A stretch of 64,000 nt of DNA, taken from contig JABAKD010000015.1 of assembly GCA_012845835.1 (NCBI GenBank), forward strand, positions 4,478,278-4,542,277, written 5' to 3'. The first letter of the stretch is position 1, and every line of letters begins with the position of its first letter. Of the stretch, positions 1 through 12,224 are shown piece by piece. The notes below the pieces were generated by a model. The model did not search any database. It was not told where the DNA came from and was given only the letters and a program-made list of their open reading frames with translations. The stretch is from Undaria pinnatifida. Taxonomy: Eukaryota > Sar > Phaeophyceae > Laminariales > Alariaceae. The position numbers and the translations under genes were made by a program.

Positions 1-1625
1 GCCGTCGATGACATGACATGACATGATGGGGAGGTCGCCCGCGACCCGACATCTTAGATGGCCTCGCCGGTGACGTGTCCTTTCGCGCGCGCGTATTACG
101 AGATCTACGATACGTGTCTCCGATCCTGTCTTCCACAGTCCACCCTACAGTAGCATTTAAAGGATACGTATGTTGCGAATTTCCGCAGTAAATAACATAC
201 ACTCGCAGTAGGCATACTGCCCGCATATACTATTAATACAGGGTGCTCACTTTTCTCCAGGTCCAAAAATTGCCCTATTCTAATTCCAAGTGTTTTTCCC
301 CAAAGCAGGAGTGCAGTGGTACAAGAGGTTTGTATAGCTTCCGTGCGCGGAATGAACATAGTATATAAATAAGGGCTCCGCATTATGCCGGCGCCCATGC
401 TTCGGGTAGGGCAGGGCAGCACTTCGACAAGTTAAGTTGTAGCTGTCCGATTTGACATTCATTGAACTTTAAAGTAATGCCAAGAGTTTAGTACGAACAT
501 GAGATTCTGAAGGTCACAATTTGACAGAAGAAAAGCGTCATACACAACAAAGAAGGCAAGGATAGGCGAAACACACTGTTGTTGAATGCGCCGTCAAGTA
601 AAAGTTGGCGTATATCGAACAAAAATATCGAAAAGAGCATCGAGAACCTGCTTCGCCTCTAGGCGAAACGAAAGCGGACTTGGCATCAATGAAGAAACTG
701 CACTGCTCTCCCAGTGGCAATGGAGGTTCGAAGTCGACAGGATGCAAAGTCGGTTTGCATCAAGCGTCGACATTGGGCCATGCCAACCGGCGATATTTCG
801 GAAGAAGTGCTTTGTTTACTACCTGAAAGGATGTCTTATTGCTCTGCGTGGTCTCGGGCGAGGAGGAAAACGAAGAAAAGGAGAGCGATCTCTCGTTGCG
901 GCGACGTTGTCTTAAGATAGATGCGGGGGGGGCTTTGCTCGTACGGGAGGTTGGCGTAGCGCTTCTCCTCTGTTTTACTCGGGAAGGCGGGGTATGTGTA
1001 TCTACTGTCTTTGTTTCGCGCGTGCTTCAGGTTGTCGACATCGGACGCGTCCCCTCAATAAATAATATCCGGAGTGTCTCTACCATGACGACTGCTGACA
1101 GCGCCGTGTGTATTTCTACTTGGAGACTAATGTGATTTACTGGTAGTAGTACTTTTTCATTTCGGACTATGCGCATAGCGCAAAGTCGACGTTTAGTTTT
1201 TTTTCATTTCCGACTGAAAATTCAGCCTCGGAAAAAAAACAGGCGCAGACACTTTAGTATTTTCTTCCAGGATGTACTACTCGTACTACTGAACCAAAAT
1301 AAGTAATCTGTAAATAATTTTTGCCTAGAGAAGAATGGGGAAATAAAAAAATAAAATCCCGGAAAAGGATAGGGGTGCTGTGTGTGGTAGTAATATACCT
1401 TTGCAACAATGTTTTTCCTTCATCCAATTTATTATCCTCGCACCACCCTCGCGCTCCCTCACAGCAGTAACTGAGATCCGGGGTCACATAGCGGGCCCTC
1501 CTCCCCCCTCCCCACTTCGGCACGTGCCTTCATTTTTATCGCGAGAAGAAGTCAGCATTCTCTTCCCTCGTCGACTCGCGTCGAATTGTACCTACCCACG
1601 CTGCTAGGCGCTCTCAGCAGTTGAT
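1..1625. other. Intergenic, no gene recognised
   Basis: Several short open frames exist on both strands but none shows a family motif, a long uninterrupted frame or plausible splice structure. The stretch near 245-300 contains, in reverse, the recurring phrase TTGGAATTAG found in a dispersed repeat family elsewhere in the window. Confidence 0.5.
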
Positions 1626-1750
1626 CCCCCTTCTTTTTTTTTTTGCATTTTTGCAAATAAAGTCAAATCTCATCATGGTGGGAATCGAACTCAAGGACAA
1701 ACGTTAGTAGTATTCGAGGGTAACCACTAGGCGACCGGCTGACAATTGAA
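1626..1750 (-). repeat. tRNA-like SINE head remnant
   Basis: Read on the minus strand, the segment has an A-box-like CGCCTAGTGG and, about 35 nt later, a B-box-like GAGTTCGATTCC, followed downstream by a T/A-rich tail. The T-arm does not form a proper five-pair stem and no acceptor stem pairs. It is therefore a tRNA-derived retroposon remnant rather than a functional tRNA gene. Confidence 0.5.
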
Positions 1751-1994
1751 TAAAACAAAACAGGATTTTGGCACAGACATTAAATTCCCCCGAAATTGTA
1801 CGATATTACGATGGTTGACGCCGCGTTACCCAGAGAGGTGTTGCCTGTGCAGTGGTGTCAGTCAACATTATTTACTTATGGAGCCTGTCCTGTGACCACG
1901 CACTTGATTATCCGAGATAATGTGATAAATAACAACAACTGCTGCTCTTGAAGCTCGGAATTTGAAAACAGCGTACCAGGTATATATCGTCGAC

Positions 1995-2080
<86 letters not shown>
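1995..2080. repeat. (ATT)n microsatellite
   Basis: An uninterrupted run of about 28 ATT triplets. It is flanked on both sides by short copies of ACCTGGTA/TACCAGGT, which form an inverted repeat around the array. Confidence 0.97.
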
Positions 2081-2081
<1 letters not shown>

Positions 2082-2299
2082 ATACCTGGTACAGATTATT
2101 TACTGCTGTATCATCGATTGCTCCCGCACACGACATGTTGTCGAGAAGATACGTATTACTACTACATAGACTGTTGCTGTGTCATCGATTAGTACGCCAC
2201 GCGTTGACCTGCTCTCGGAAAAAAAAATGCCCAGGAATCCAAAATCCAAAATCGTCGCCGATTTTCGGACGTGTTTCTTACCTCCCGTACGTAGTACGC

Positions 2300-2935
2300 A
2301 TTCACGACCAGGTAGGGGACGGATAGGGAAGGGCGAGGGGCGTTGGACGCCGCCCCTCGACCAAAGTGATTTCACCGAGAAATTCTATAGCACTGCCCAC
2401 TGAGCTACTTGATCACTTGACTCAGTAGCTCAGTGGGTAGTCACTTATGTTGTCGAGTTCGTAACTGATCATCTCCACTTTTTACCAGGGATCTCCGGGG
2501 CTCTCCCCTCGCCACTGACTACAGCAGTAGTAGTACTGAGGAGCAAACTGCCAAAATAACAATTCATAATGTCGTCAGCGCGCACGCTTGAAAAAGACAA
2601 AAATGAAGTCGGTGAGAATCGAACCCACAACACAGCACTACACTGTCACGTGGCTCAATAACTCAGTGGGTTATGCTAAAAACATACTCAAAGTATGTTT
2701 TCGAGTTCGTTAAAGTAATTATCACCGACTTCGTAAGAGGGATCTCCGGGGCTATCCCCTCTCCACGTACTACAGTTAGTAGTACTCCGGAGAGCACCAA
2801 CAACTATCATAACCATTCATAACGTCTCCAGCGCGCACGCTCCTGAACACCAAATATGATCTGGGTGAAAATCGTACTCACGACACATCCTTCATTGGTT
2901 ATATAGCACTATACCCACTGAGCCGAAAGGAAACG
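2300..2935. repeat. Cluster of tRNA-derived SINE-like units
   Basis: Three tRNA-like heads are visible. One on the plus strand near 2415-2470 contains a canonical A box (TAGCTCAGTGGGTAG). Two lie on the minus strand near 2600-2690 and 2860-2935, with B-box-like sequence (GGTTCGATTC type). Between them sits the body shared with the 17.6-18.9 kb cluster, recognisable by GGATCTCCGGGGCT, the TACTAC/GTAGTA phrase and CCAGCGCGCACGCT. Acceptor stems do not pair, so these are not tRNA genes. The GCGAGGGGCGTTGGA module at 2330 recurs at 3210. Confidence 0.65.
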
Positions 2936-3159
2936 ACACACAGCAGTAGTAGCTACGATAGGGCAAGTGCTTCGAAACGGCCATGAAAAATGCGTCATCG
3001 GGAAGAAGTTTTGATACCATTTTGGAAATGATGCCAATTTGGAAATGTTGTGCCTTGATTTATTCGTTCAAGCTCTACATATGCCAAGATCCAAGAATAG
3101 CTCGGGCGAATACCGCCCAAAATACAAAAATAAAGCGCACTTCTCGCTTGTCTCGATCA

Positions 3160-3250
3160 GCGTCTATCCGCGTTCACGTCGAGGTGCGGAACGGATACGG
3201 CAGGGCGAGGGGCGTTGGAGCCGCCCCCCGAAGACGGCGCTCGAACGAAG
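3160..3250 (+). repeat. Dispersed repeat, second copy of 2310-2390 module
   Basis: Shares GGCGAGGGGCGTTGGA, CCGCCCC and the following ACCGAGAA(A)TTC phrase with the segment at 2310-2390. It is non-coding in appearance. Confidence 0.55.
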
Positions 3251-3354
3251 CTATTTGACCGAGAATTCCAGTTCCGATAATCCCATACTGACGTCGAGAC
3301 GAAGAAAACTCCTGACCAAATCCCAGTCCCCTAAAAAAGAATCATCATATATCT

Positions 3355-3740
3355 GTAAGTTAAAATACACTGCAGCTGCGAGATCGAAGATTTCGTCGAA
3401 ACTCATCTTTGCGAGCCGTGTATGATACTCCGATCGCGCCTGTTACCGTGTATGTCCTCATTAAGGATATAGGTCGGCCACTCCCGTTAGAACCACCTTG
3501 TCTTGTACCAGGATCAACAGGGTGATGTTAATCAATCTGAGCACGGAAACTATAAAACCCGTGTTTGAGGGGGACAAAATCTGACCAGGATGAGCGCCTT
3601 TGTGTATACAATGGCTTGTTGACCCTGGTACCAGCAGGGGAGTCGCCGGCTTTTATCCTTCACCAGGAAACACCCTCCATAGCACGCGCGATCGAGGTAT
3701 CACACGCAGCTTGCGAAGAAGAGCCTCGACGAAATTCTCC
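3355..3740. repeat. Foldback dispersed repeat
   Basis: The left arm (about 3355-3575) and right arm (about 3610-3740) are diverged reverse complements: both carry GATCGCGC, the GATATAGGTCGGC-type phrase and ACTCCC followed by a CAGGGTCAAC-type phrase. A direct copy of the left arm lies at about 55690-56040, where its 5' part is itself duplicated. No coding content is seen. Confidence 0.7.
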
Positions 3741-4092
3741 ATCCCACAGCTAAAGTGTCTTTTGTGTGTTGTGAAAAAATAAAAATGGCATGCATATACG
3801 GGGACGGAGAAGCAGGGAAGTGCATTTCCCCGTAATCACCAAGAATTACTACGGCTTGAGGGAATTACCCATTTTTAGGAGGACATTCGGCACGCCCCCT
3901 GTCCCCCCCACCAAAAACTAGTGCGTTAACGTTACCTTTCAGGAGAAGGTCGCCGCCGCCACCGTCAGAGATGCGGTCGTCGGTAGCTTCGCCCATCGTC
4001 GAGGAAGCCAGCAGACCCCGTGGAGAAATACCGCTCATCTCCTTAGCGAAACGGGGCACGGCCAAGCAGTGGGGGGTGTAGGGCGGGGATAC
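3741..4092. other. Intergenic, nothing recognised
   Basis: A short minus-strand open frame (3865-4065) has no recognisable motif. No repeat structure was noticed. Confidence 0.4.
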
Positions 4093-4385
4093 CTCAAGAC
4101 AGGCTTGATCGTCGAGCTCATTTTGTGTTATCTCACGGCGGGCTTGATCGTCAACTCTGTGTACTAAAAAACAGGTCCGATTGTCAACTTAACTCTGTGC
4201 TACCTCAGGACAGGTTCGGTCGTCACGTTCACTCTGCGTTACCTCAAAACAGGTTCCATTGTCAGCTAAACTCTTGCGGTACCTTAAATCAGGTTCAATC
4301 GGCAACTTCACTCTGTGTTACCTCAAGATAGGTTCGATTCTCAAGCTAGCTCAGCGTTACCTCAAGACAGGTTCGATTGTCAAGC
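4093..4385. repeat. Minisatellite, about 40-bp unit
   Basis: About eight imperfect copies of a 38-42 bp unit, each holding a variant of ACAGGTTCGATTGTCAAC followed by CTCTGTGTTACCTCA. Divergence between copies is high, suggesting an old array. Confidence 0.85.
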
Positions 4386-5049
4386 AATCATAACTCTGTG
4401 TCGTATACGCAGATGGACGAAAAGTGGAAAACGAATGAAAGGGTATTGAGCGAAACCTTTTTTTACCCGGATCACAACGATCTACAAAAAAAAAGGCACG
4501 GCAACACAACAAAAACCGAAACAATAATGTGGGCACCCCTCTACGCACTGTTGTATACCGTATGTATACAGAGCACACAATCGCGAGCGGAATATCGCCA
4601 ACTTTGCCCCTTAAGAAACCCGCCAATGTTTCTGGGTAAAAATAACTTGGCATTAATGTGGGATACTTTCTGCAATAACACACGTATTAACCCTTCAAGA
4701 ACGACAGCCCCGTTTCGGGCACAAACTACCCCGTCTCGGAGATAAATTACCTGGATTTTTACAAGATTTTTTTCTACGGCCCTAGTTTCGGTTTTGCCGT
4801 TTCAACAGTCTGTGACCACATCATTCGTGCCTCTCTAGGATGAAGAGTCAGCACGGACACTCACGTCGCCGGGTAGAACGAGGAACCGATTACAAATGTG
4901 TGCACAATACACAGCAGTGCAGGGTTAAGGTATGCAAAATCGCCAAGCTAAACCCGTTTACAACCCCACCTTCGTTTTTTTGGGGGGGAAAACTACTTGG
5001 AATTAGTGTGAAGTATTTTCTGCAGTAGTAAAAGGGTCGTTATAACCAG
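4386..5049. other. Intergenic, no gene recognised
   Basis: Open frames on both strands show no family motif. Near 4978 the phrase ACTACTTGGAATTAGTGTGA belongs to a dispersed family also present around 5620, 42060, 42230 and 56370-56730. Confidence 0.4.
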
Positions 5050-5205
5050 CACTTTTCACGGGCCATGACCCGACTCGCGGGTCGGATCAAGAGGTTTTCA
5101 AAAAAAAAAGGCGGGTCGAGTCGGGGTCAGGCCAGGAGGTGCTCGAAAGCTCACAGGTCTTCTTGTCGGGTCGGGCCACAAGGTTTTCAGAGCTCACGAA
5201 TACTA
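5050..5205. repeat. TIR element of the ACGGGTCA family, truncated copy
   Basis: Begins with CTTTTCACGGGCCATGACCC and continues with several CGGGTCGG/GGGTC blocks. It resembles the complete copies at 7640-7788 and 55182-55397 but lacks a clear right terminus. Confidence 0.55.
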
Positions 5206-6180
5206 TTAATGAAGCAGTTCGTTGCGTATTGCGTGCGGTAAGCAGCGGAGTTTTACGCCTTTTGCATCTAACTGGTGCGTTAATGGCTCGACGTGTGGTG
5301 TTGACTACGGACTACTAAGTCCGCTAGTTGGCTTTTACTCCGCCACATTGCAGTACGGACGCGCGAATAAGAAACTGCCTGATATGAAAGTGAGGCTCAC
5401 CTTTGGGCGGACGATAAGAAAATTGGACTAAGAAATCGTGATCAGCGGCGAGCGCTACACTAAATCCTATATAACAGCCTGTGGTCAAGGATTTTCAAGG
5501 GTGGTGTCACATTAAGAATCTGAGGCTCACTCCAACTAGGAGCTTCCCGTTGGCGGTCCTATACCGAACTGAAATACCAAGTCAGTTGGTTGGCTTTTTC
5601 ACCCCGTTTAGGGCCCCAAAACCTTCCCCTGTACTATTTCCAAGTACTTTTGTCCCCCAAAACGGCTTTCCCGTTGTAAACGCGTTAACTCCGTCACCCA
5701 ACCAGGCAGTTCCAAGCTCTCCCAAAAACAAACCTGAAATATTACTAATAGCGCCAGCAGGTCAAGCAACGTCACTCACGATCTCTGCAAACTCTTCTGA
5801 GTCGGTCTTTCGGTGAAGCCTCCCGCCCGTGAGACTCCTTGAGAGCTCGGCGTCCGAAGGAGGTTCCTATGAACAAGCAAAAGAGGCATTAATAAGGCGG
5901 CGAGAGGGGGGTAAGAATTGCACAAGTCGGGCAAATCATCTATCCGCACTTGATGATGTAGATCTTTCGGGGAAGATTTGTACGGCATAGCTCATGTTAC
6001 TGGGTGGGAGCCGCACGGTCTGCATCATCTAGCGAACTGTTTCAGGGTTGGGTATGCACTTTCTATGTAAAGATCTTGCACCACATCTCACAACAGCAGA
6101 TGCAGGATCTAAGTGATCTACATTATCTATATCAGATGATGATCTAAAGTAGATCGTGATCTGTCTTGAGGTTTTAATCA
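5206..6180. other. Intergenic with two dispersed repeats
   Basis: The segment near 5600-5700 is a reverse-oriented relative of the repeat at 56340-56750. The segment 5955-6165 (TTCGGGGAAGATTTGTA, GCATCATC, and GATCTA/AGATC-rich sequence ending GTGATCTGTC) recurs at 60275-60485. No protein-coding gene could be supported. Confidence 0.5.
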
Positions 6181-6186
6181 TTGTTA

Positions 6187-6412
6187 TGCATGACCGTAGC
6201 CTATCATACCATAGACCCTCGTATCCCTACACGCCAGGAGCACCTCTGGTGTTCAGCGGCCAGACAAACAATGCATAAGGCGGGCGGGGTGGGAGTAATC
6301 GTGTGTCATGCATGGCCGCGCTGAAGACCATAAACCATCGCATCTCTACAACGCCGGGACGGAGCATGTTGGGTGTTCACCGACCAGGCAGACACTACAT
6401 AAGACAGGGAGA
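6187..6412 (+). repeat. Dispersed repeat family (GCCGGGACGGAGCA type)
   Basis: Two adjacent partial copies. They share with other copies the order: CAT-GGCCG-rich start, ATAGACCCTCGCATC, CCGGGACGGAGCA, then CACCGACCAGGCAGACA. Other copies in the same orientation lie at 37815-37872, 39650-39845, 43645-43762, 54527-54712, 54753-54800 and 59062-59228. Confidence 0.7.
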
Positions 6413-7639
6413 AGCCAACACACAAATGACGCCACCAGAGGTCGAATTATTGATAGCCGGAGACATACCAGGCGTGGGGTGGGTCATAGCAGAAACGACG
6501 CCGAGAAATACCAAGAAAACACTGCAAAGAACGTAGTAGCAAGAGGCGACAGAAGGCGCGGGTTGGGTCAAAACAGGAAGGACGTCGCGATCACAAGTAA
6601 CATTAGACGCGTGCTGCGGTTGGAGTGCGCCTCATGTCACCAGCGCCATATCTTCACAGTGGTGGTCCCTGCATAGTGCCGGTACGTGCCAACCGCAAAT
6701 ACGGGCACTATAGCGGCAACCAGCACTACTCCGCATACTGCTATCACAGGTTTTTCTCTATTGCTATCACACTTTTTTCTCATCCATGCCAAGCAATTTC
6801 ACAGGCACCATAGCGGGCAACCGGCACTACTCAACCGGTTACATAGAGAGTAGAGAGGCCACTACTGCACCGCAAACCCGATGAAGAACCCCGCGGCCTA
6901 GGGACATAGCGCGGAAACAGGCAACGCCGAAATTGCGAGATTTAAGAACGACGCTTGTGAGAACGCGGACAGCAACCAGAACTTTGGGGCAAAGCAAGCC
7001 GCGACGAATGCGAAAAAAAATAAACCCAGAGTTGGGGCAATCTGCAAGGAGACAAGACGAGACGACATATGTACACGTACAGCTTGGATTCGTTTACAGT
7101 TGCACTCCTGTGTCGGAAACAAACGACTTTAAACTAGAACGCGAAACACTTTGCAGTAGCAAAAGGGTTGCGTTAAAAATAGCAACTAAAAAATCAGGTG
7201 TATCCATATTTTTTCCTCTCTTTTAGAGCGTACTCCAAACGAAAAAACAACGGAGCTACTACGAATAGACGATCGCCGCTCTTGACGTTGAAAGCACCCC
7301 CTCTCTCTCGTCCAACAAGCGTTCCTCCATTGCACAATATTTACGAGAAACCAAAAGCAACAAAAAAATATGGCCGCCACACTTCGACGTCGCAAAAGTG
7401 TCCCACTCCGCTCGCCCAATACACGTGTTCATCAACGCATACTCTAAAAGATAAAAGAACAGCTACACGGACGAACATGACAAAGAACAGCAACAAAAAT
7501 GAGCATACGACCATCAAGTGCAACTAACACACAGCCACCAACAGCAACAAAATTACCACCACCACACGTAGTAAACCATACCGCGATCGAGAACACGGTT
7601 GGGGTACATTGGTGTGTACGGGGCGAAGGGGAACATCCC
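6413..7639. other. Intergenic, no gene recognised
   Basis: Only short frames without motifs. The 7198-7527 plus-strand frame is low-complexity, Lys/Thr-rich and starts in AT-rich sequence; it is not supported as a gene. Confidence 0.4.
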
Positions 7640-7788
7640 AAGGCTTTTCACGGGTAGGATCGGATCAGGGTGAACCCCGACACGACCCGTCAGCCCGTCA
7701 GATTACGAACACCGCCTGACCCGACCCGCGAGCATTTTTTAACCCCCCGGACCCGACCCGCGGGCCGGGTCATGACCCGTGGAAACCT
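7640..7788. repeat. Small TIR element (MITE-like)
   Basis: Left end AAGGCTTTTCACGGGT and right end ACCCGTGGAAACCT are imperfect inverted repeats. The interior consists of CGACCCGC/GCGGGTCG palindromic blocks, so the whole element can fold on itself. There is no coding capacity. A longer relative lies at 55182-55397. Confidence 0.65.
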
Positions 7789-8711
7789 CTGGGATATCCT
7801 TACATACCTAGGTTGCTTGGGTTCGACCGTGTTAAGATCAGGACTGCCACACTTCGAGCTCGAACAGGCACTCACCCCTCGCGTTCAATGAACGCCTGCT
7901 TCAATAGGGTGTTAGCGTTGTACCAACTTCGGTTGGGTAGGAGTTGGGTAGGAAAGCATATATTATACACATGTGATACTCGTATTGAAACCGTCAAAAC
8001 ACAGTCCCACGCCCACCCAACCCACCAAAAATTAGCGAAAAACTTGATTAAGAGATACGTTTCAAACGACTTTTTTCTATTTTTTTTGTGGGGTCGGTTG
8101 GTTTTGGGTTAATAATGAGATTTGTCGGTTTCACATATTATTTCTACTTTTTTTCAAATTAACACAGTTTGGAAATCGCAAACACCCTAATGCATGCGAA
8201 CTCCAAACGATAAGCGAACAGCAACAAAAAGAAAAATACTTGACACGAACAGCAACATAATACGACCACCAACAGCACGAAAAGAAGAAAAAACACAGCC
8301 GCCATGCGTTGACCTCGAAAGGCCACCCGCCTCTCTTGTCCAGTGGCTGATTTCTTTCAAATATAGTTTAGACCAAATTGTCGATCTCGCACCTGAGCTG
8401 TCTTTAGAGATTATGAAAAATAATCTCCAGTGCGTACTCCGAACAAGACACCGACAACATTAACCAAAATACGACCGCCACGCATCCACCGCGAAACGTT
8501 ACCTACCCCTCGCGTCCAATAAACGTCTCGTCGCCGACGACGAAAGGGTGTAGTCTCGTTGTCACTCACTGTTGGCACCAAGGTGTGGCCCGACCTTCTT
8601 GTCCTGTTGGCGTTCGATATCGCTACCGCTTGGTCAACGCAAAGAATCTGCCGAAACAAAAAATTAACACCGGCGTAACAGCGCCACATGAGCAACGAAG
8701 GAGGGGAGGGG
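7789..8711. other. Intergenic, no gene recognised
   Basis: Several frames of 60-110 codons overlap on both strands without family motifs. The phrases CTCCAAACGA-AAACAACA and CTCCGAACAAGACACC recur at 7230, 8200 and 8435, suggesting a diverged local duplication. Confidence 0.35.
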
Positions 8712-9290
8712 GGGCGTACCCTTTTGTTGCTTGCGTTAGTCATTTGACCATTGACTACGCGTCCCTTTCAAGACGAGGCACCGTTCCTACTCGTGAAAGA
8801 GACAGCTCAAAGATATGGGTGAATATTGCGGCGTAAGGAGGGGGGGGGGGGGGGGGGGGGGGAGGGGGGGCGTACCCTTTTGTTGCTTGCGTTAGTCATT
8901 TGACCATTGACTACGCGTCCCTTTCAAGACGGGGCACCGTTCCTACTCGTGATAGAGACAGCTCAAATATATGGGTGAATATTGCGGCGTAAGGAGGGGG
9001 GGGGGGCGGGGCGTACTCATTTGTTGCTTGCCTTATAATTTGACCAATGTCCGCGCATCCCTTTCGAGACGGAGCGCCGTTCCTAATCCTTATCGACAAA
9101 CCTCCAACATTTCCGCGCTCACCACGTTTCTTCCATGAATTACGTTAAACCTTTGTGATACCTTGTTCCTGTTTGGCCGTCTGTGGCGGCCATCTATCTC
9201 CTAGGGTAGCGATCGTTTCCTCACTACTACAAGTATCTACGTAGTGAACCAAACTTCTCCATGTCACATTCGCCTATTTTCCTCATCTCC
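8712..9290 (-). pseudogene. Tandem non-LTR retrotransposon 3' ends
   Basis: Three head-to-tail 3' fragments on the minus strand. Two short units lie at about 8717-8838 and 8872-8993, and a longer one from about 9009 to 9290. Each begins, on the plus strand, with a G tract (24-26 G at 8839-8864) followed by CGTACYC-TTTGTTGCTTGC. The translated minus strand resembles the end of the longer fragments at 42300-42664 and 43780-44350. All are too short and broken to be active. In the sense direction the element would end in a C homopolymer. Confidence 0.65.
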
Positions 9291-11200
9291 TCCTGAAACA
9301 TATTCCAAACCACAGGATGCAGCCGAAAGAGGCGCGGGGAGGGCAGGGGGAGTTGACCGCCTGCGGTTGCCTCAGTGAGCGAAAGATATACGGACGAATT
9401 GCTGATTGGTAGGTTGGGCTGGCTGGTTGGTTGGCTTGGTGTGCCGTTTGTTTCAGCACACCGAGGTTTTCACCGAGAGAGGCGTCCATCCAGTTTTGGG
9501 GGTGTTCCAGCCCACCATTTGTTTCCTACCGAATGGGGGGGGGGGATTACAAACGTTTCCCGCTGCCACGGGATAGTAAGTGATACGCCATCTTCCGATT
9601 CCACCCGAACAACGCATACAAAATGCCGACGCAAATACGAGCATGCACGTACGCACCCACTACAACAACTACAACAAAAATGGTACGGAACACTCTATAT
9701 GCACGGCGCACGGTCAATAAGCTAACATGACAACAACAACGACAACTGCTACTTCCGCAAGTTATCTACGCGGGCGCGGTAATTCACCAGGAGGAAGCCG
9801 AAGGCGCAGATGACGCCCCCCCATGGAACAACGTCCCCCCACGCGTCCTGAAGGGTGTCGCTACTCTCGGGCAACATGTGAACCTGCGCATCAGCCCGGG
9901 TGGGGGGAAAGGGAAAACGACAGCAACAACAACACACGGGGGTAAGCAAGCGCGAACCCGACCCCGACACGTCAGGCAAAAGTCCAGGAAGGGGGAAGGG
10001 GGTGTGCCCTAGGCCGGTGCTAATGGAAAGCCGATAGTTTGACCAAAAAGTTTCCAAACTTGTTTTTGGATTATTTTGCTGAAAGATGGCCAGCATCGTC
10101 GCTATGGGGAAAACACGATTATACACGTGAAAAAATGAAAAACGTCAGCTGAGACCGATGACAATGGAAAGCCGATAGTTTGGCCAAAGAGTTTTGAAAG
10201 TTTTTTTTGGGAGTTATTTGCTGAGAGATTCCGAAGGGGGGGGCGGAGCCCCTAACGAGCTCGCCACGTTCAGAGTTCACGACGCTGTCGTTGATTTCGT
10301 CGAACGAAGTGTGTGGAGAGCACGAAACTACGCCGCGTCTAACCCAAGATCTGCTTGAGAATTTCTCAAGCAGATGTCGGCCAAGATCGCCGCGAGAAAT
10401 CGTTTTTTCCCGGAATTCTGTAAAGTTTCAAAAACAAAATCTACAAAATTGGGCCCATAAGCGACCGTTCAGGCAAAGTTTGGCTGGGATCTTCAGGAAT
10501 TTCAAACGTTTGGCCTTCCATCAAGATTGTCACCAGTCAGAGCACGACCGATTGAATGGTTAAAAAACGATAAAATGTTTCTGGCTCTTTCTTGGTCATG
10601 ATTGGTCAACATGTCAAATTTTCATCAAGCCTCGATCAACGTTGTTCACCACACACCATAGATCTTCGATCTCGAGGTAGAGACAACCCACGATCACTCC
10701 TCTTCGCTCCGGACAAGGTCACGTGAGTGTAGGTGACAGCGCTGAAGAGTTCACCTTGATGTGGCCTTCGGCTGGAACACGCACTCAAAAAAATCGGGCA
10801 GGCGAGTCTGGAAATGACCGCCGATTATGCGGCGCCGTCGGAAAATATGCATACGTAAAAAATTTGAAATTGCACGATACACCCAATGTAAGTCAAATGG
10901 AAAAGAAAACCAGAAAAGGAAAGGAAAGAAAAGGGAAAACGTATACGACCCACGAGATATCGACCGGCGCACAAGCTGCGATGTGCGACGTAGAGGCACC
11001 GCACCTTTGCGGGGCGCACGCTCATGTCCCGCAGAGAGCGAGAGAGATACAGGGAGGGGGAGAACGATACAGCAGTCAGTACGACTCGCACATCCCATGT
11101 CTCGTTTCCTCATAAAGCCGAACCACAGACTTCCGACAAGTACTCGTGAGAGCGGCAGGTCTCACTCAAGGTGGACGATAGGGATAAGGATGACCTAACC
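9291..11200. other. Intergenic, no gene recognised
   Basis: A tract near 10015-10100 is repeated at 10155-10230 (GGAAAGCCGATAGTTTG followed by a TTTGCTGA phrase about 45 nt later), a local direct duplication. The open frames at 10723-11115 (+) and 10751-11113 (-) overlap and show no motif; neither is supported. Confidence 0.4.
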
Positions 11201-11206
11201 GAACCG

Positions 11207-11541
11207 TCTGAGCCAAGATACAAGAGTGGCTCCGCATCTCCAAAGATGCTCAGGACACGATACCGACGCTCCTGAGAGAACAAGAGTTTACCGATCCCAT
11301 ACACCTTGATTTGCTTGCTCTCACCAGCGCCGAAGCGAAGAAGACCCCTCCGGCCGCAGTGTTCAGACACGAGACCACTTTCGAGCCAACATTGCGCAGT
11401 CTTCGGGGCAAGATTCCTCCGACCAAAGCAATCGAAAAGAGAATCAAAGCAGCTGTGGCCTTGAAAATTTCCACGGAAGTCGCCTCACTCATTGTGTCGG
11501 CTCCGCAGTGTGTGGCGGTGCCGATAGGGGGTGAGAAGTGA
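11207..11541 (+). CDS. Hypothetical protein fragment or exon
   Basis: An open frame with non-repetitive, protein-like composition runs from an AG at about 11206 to a TGA at 11541. It reads about 110 residues, with a WLRISKDAQ-type helix-forming N-terminal part, an acidic REQEFTDP segment and a basic RSLRGKIPPTKAIEKRIK region. A methionine-equivalent start is not obvious, and the frame upstream is stopped, so this may be a last exon or a fragment of a mobile-element protein. I do not recognise the family. Nothing upstream (10.7-11.2 kb) offers a convincing partner exon. Confidence 0.3.
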
Positions 11542-12224
11542 GGCAGTGTGGCGAGTAGCTAGTGGAGAGGCAAACTTGAAAATTGAAAATCAAATCCTGT
11601 TATATCTGAAATCCACTAAGAGGAGTTTCTCATTTTCTTGTTGGCTTTCTTATTCCGGTGAGACGGGGGATAAAAACCGGGCCATAAAAACATAAAAACC
11701 AGCCTGCTGGAACGCTGGAACACACGCAGCAGCGCAGCTTTTCTCCTTCAGTTCTTGCAGTTTCCGGTCTTCCTCCGTATACTAGCGTCCTCGCTGGCTC
11801 AGCTCCAATTGTCCTTACTTTCAGGGCTTGCCATCGCTTACCTACCGGAACCGATCGCTGATCGCACCTCTGGCAAGCCTAGTTTACCCAGCAGGGAGAG
11901 GATCGAAGATTGAAGTCCACAACAGACAGCACCACCATCACAACAACGGTGACGGTGGTGGCGTGTGCAGTATCAGACGGTGAGTCAACCGGAATGCCTC
12001 GTAATTTCATAATACCAGATCGCTGCGACACATGTTGAGCTTTGATCTTGGCTCGTGCGCGACGAGTGTTTAAATGCCACAGCAGCAGCAGCAGCAGTGT
12101 TGTTGCAGTTTACGCTTGCTTGACGTCTGTCTGTTGGTTGACACCATGACGGTCCGGAAGCTTGTTTTGAACGATCGAATGTGTGTACCTGTACAGTACC
12201 GGCAAGTGCCTCAACCATCACCAA

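Noticed and set aside
4093-4385. CRISPR-like array
   Set aside because: Repeats are diverged and contiguous without unique spacers; the context is eukaryotic.
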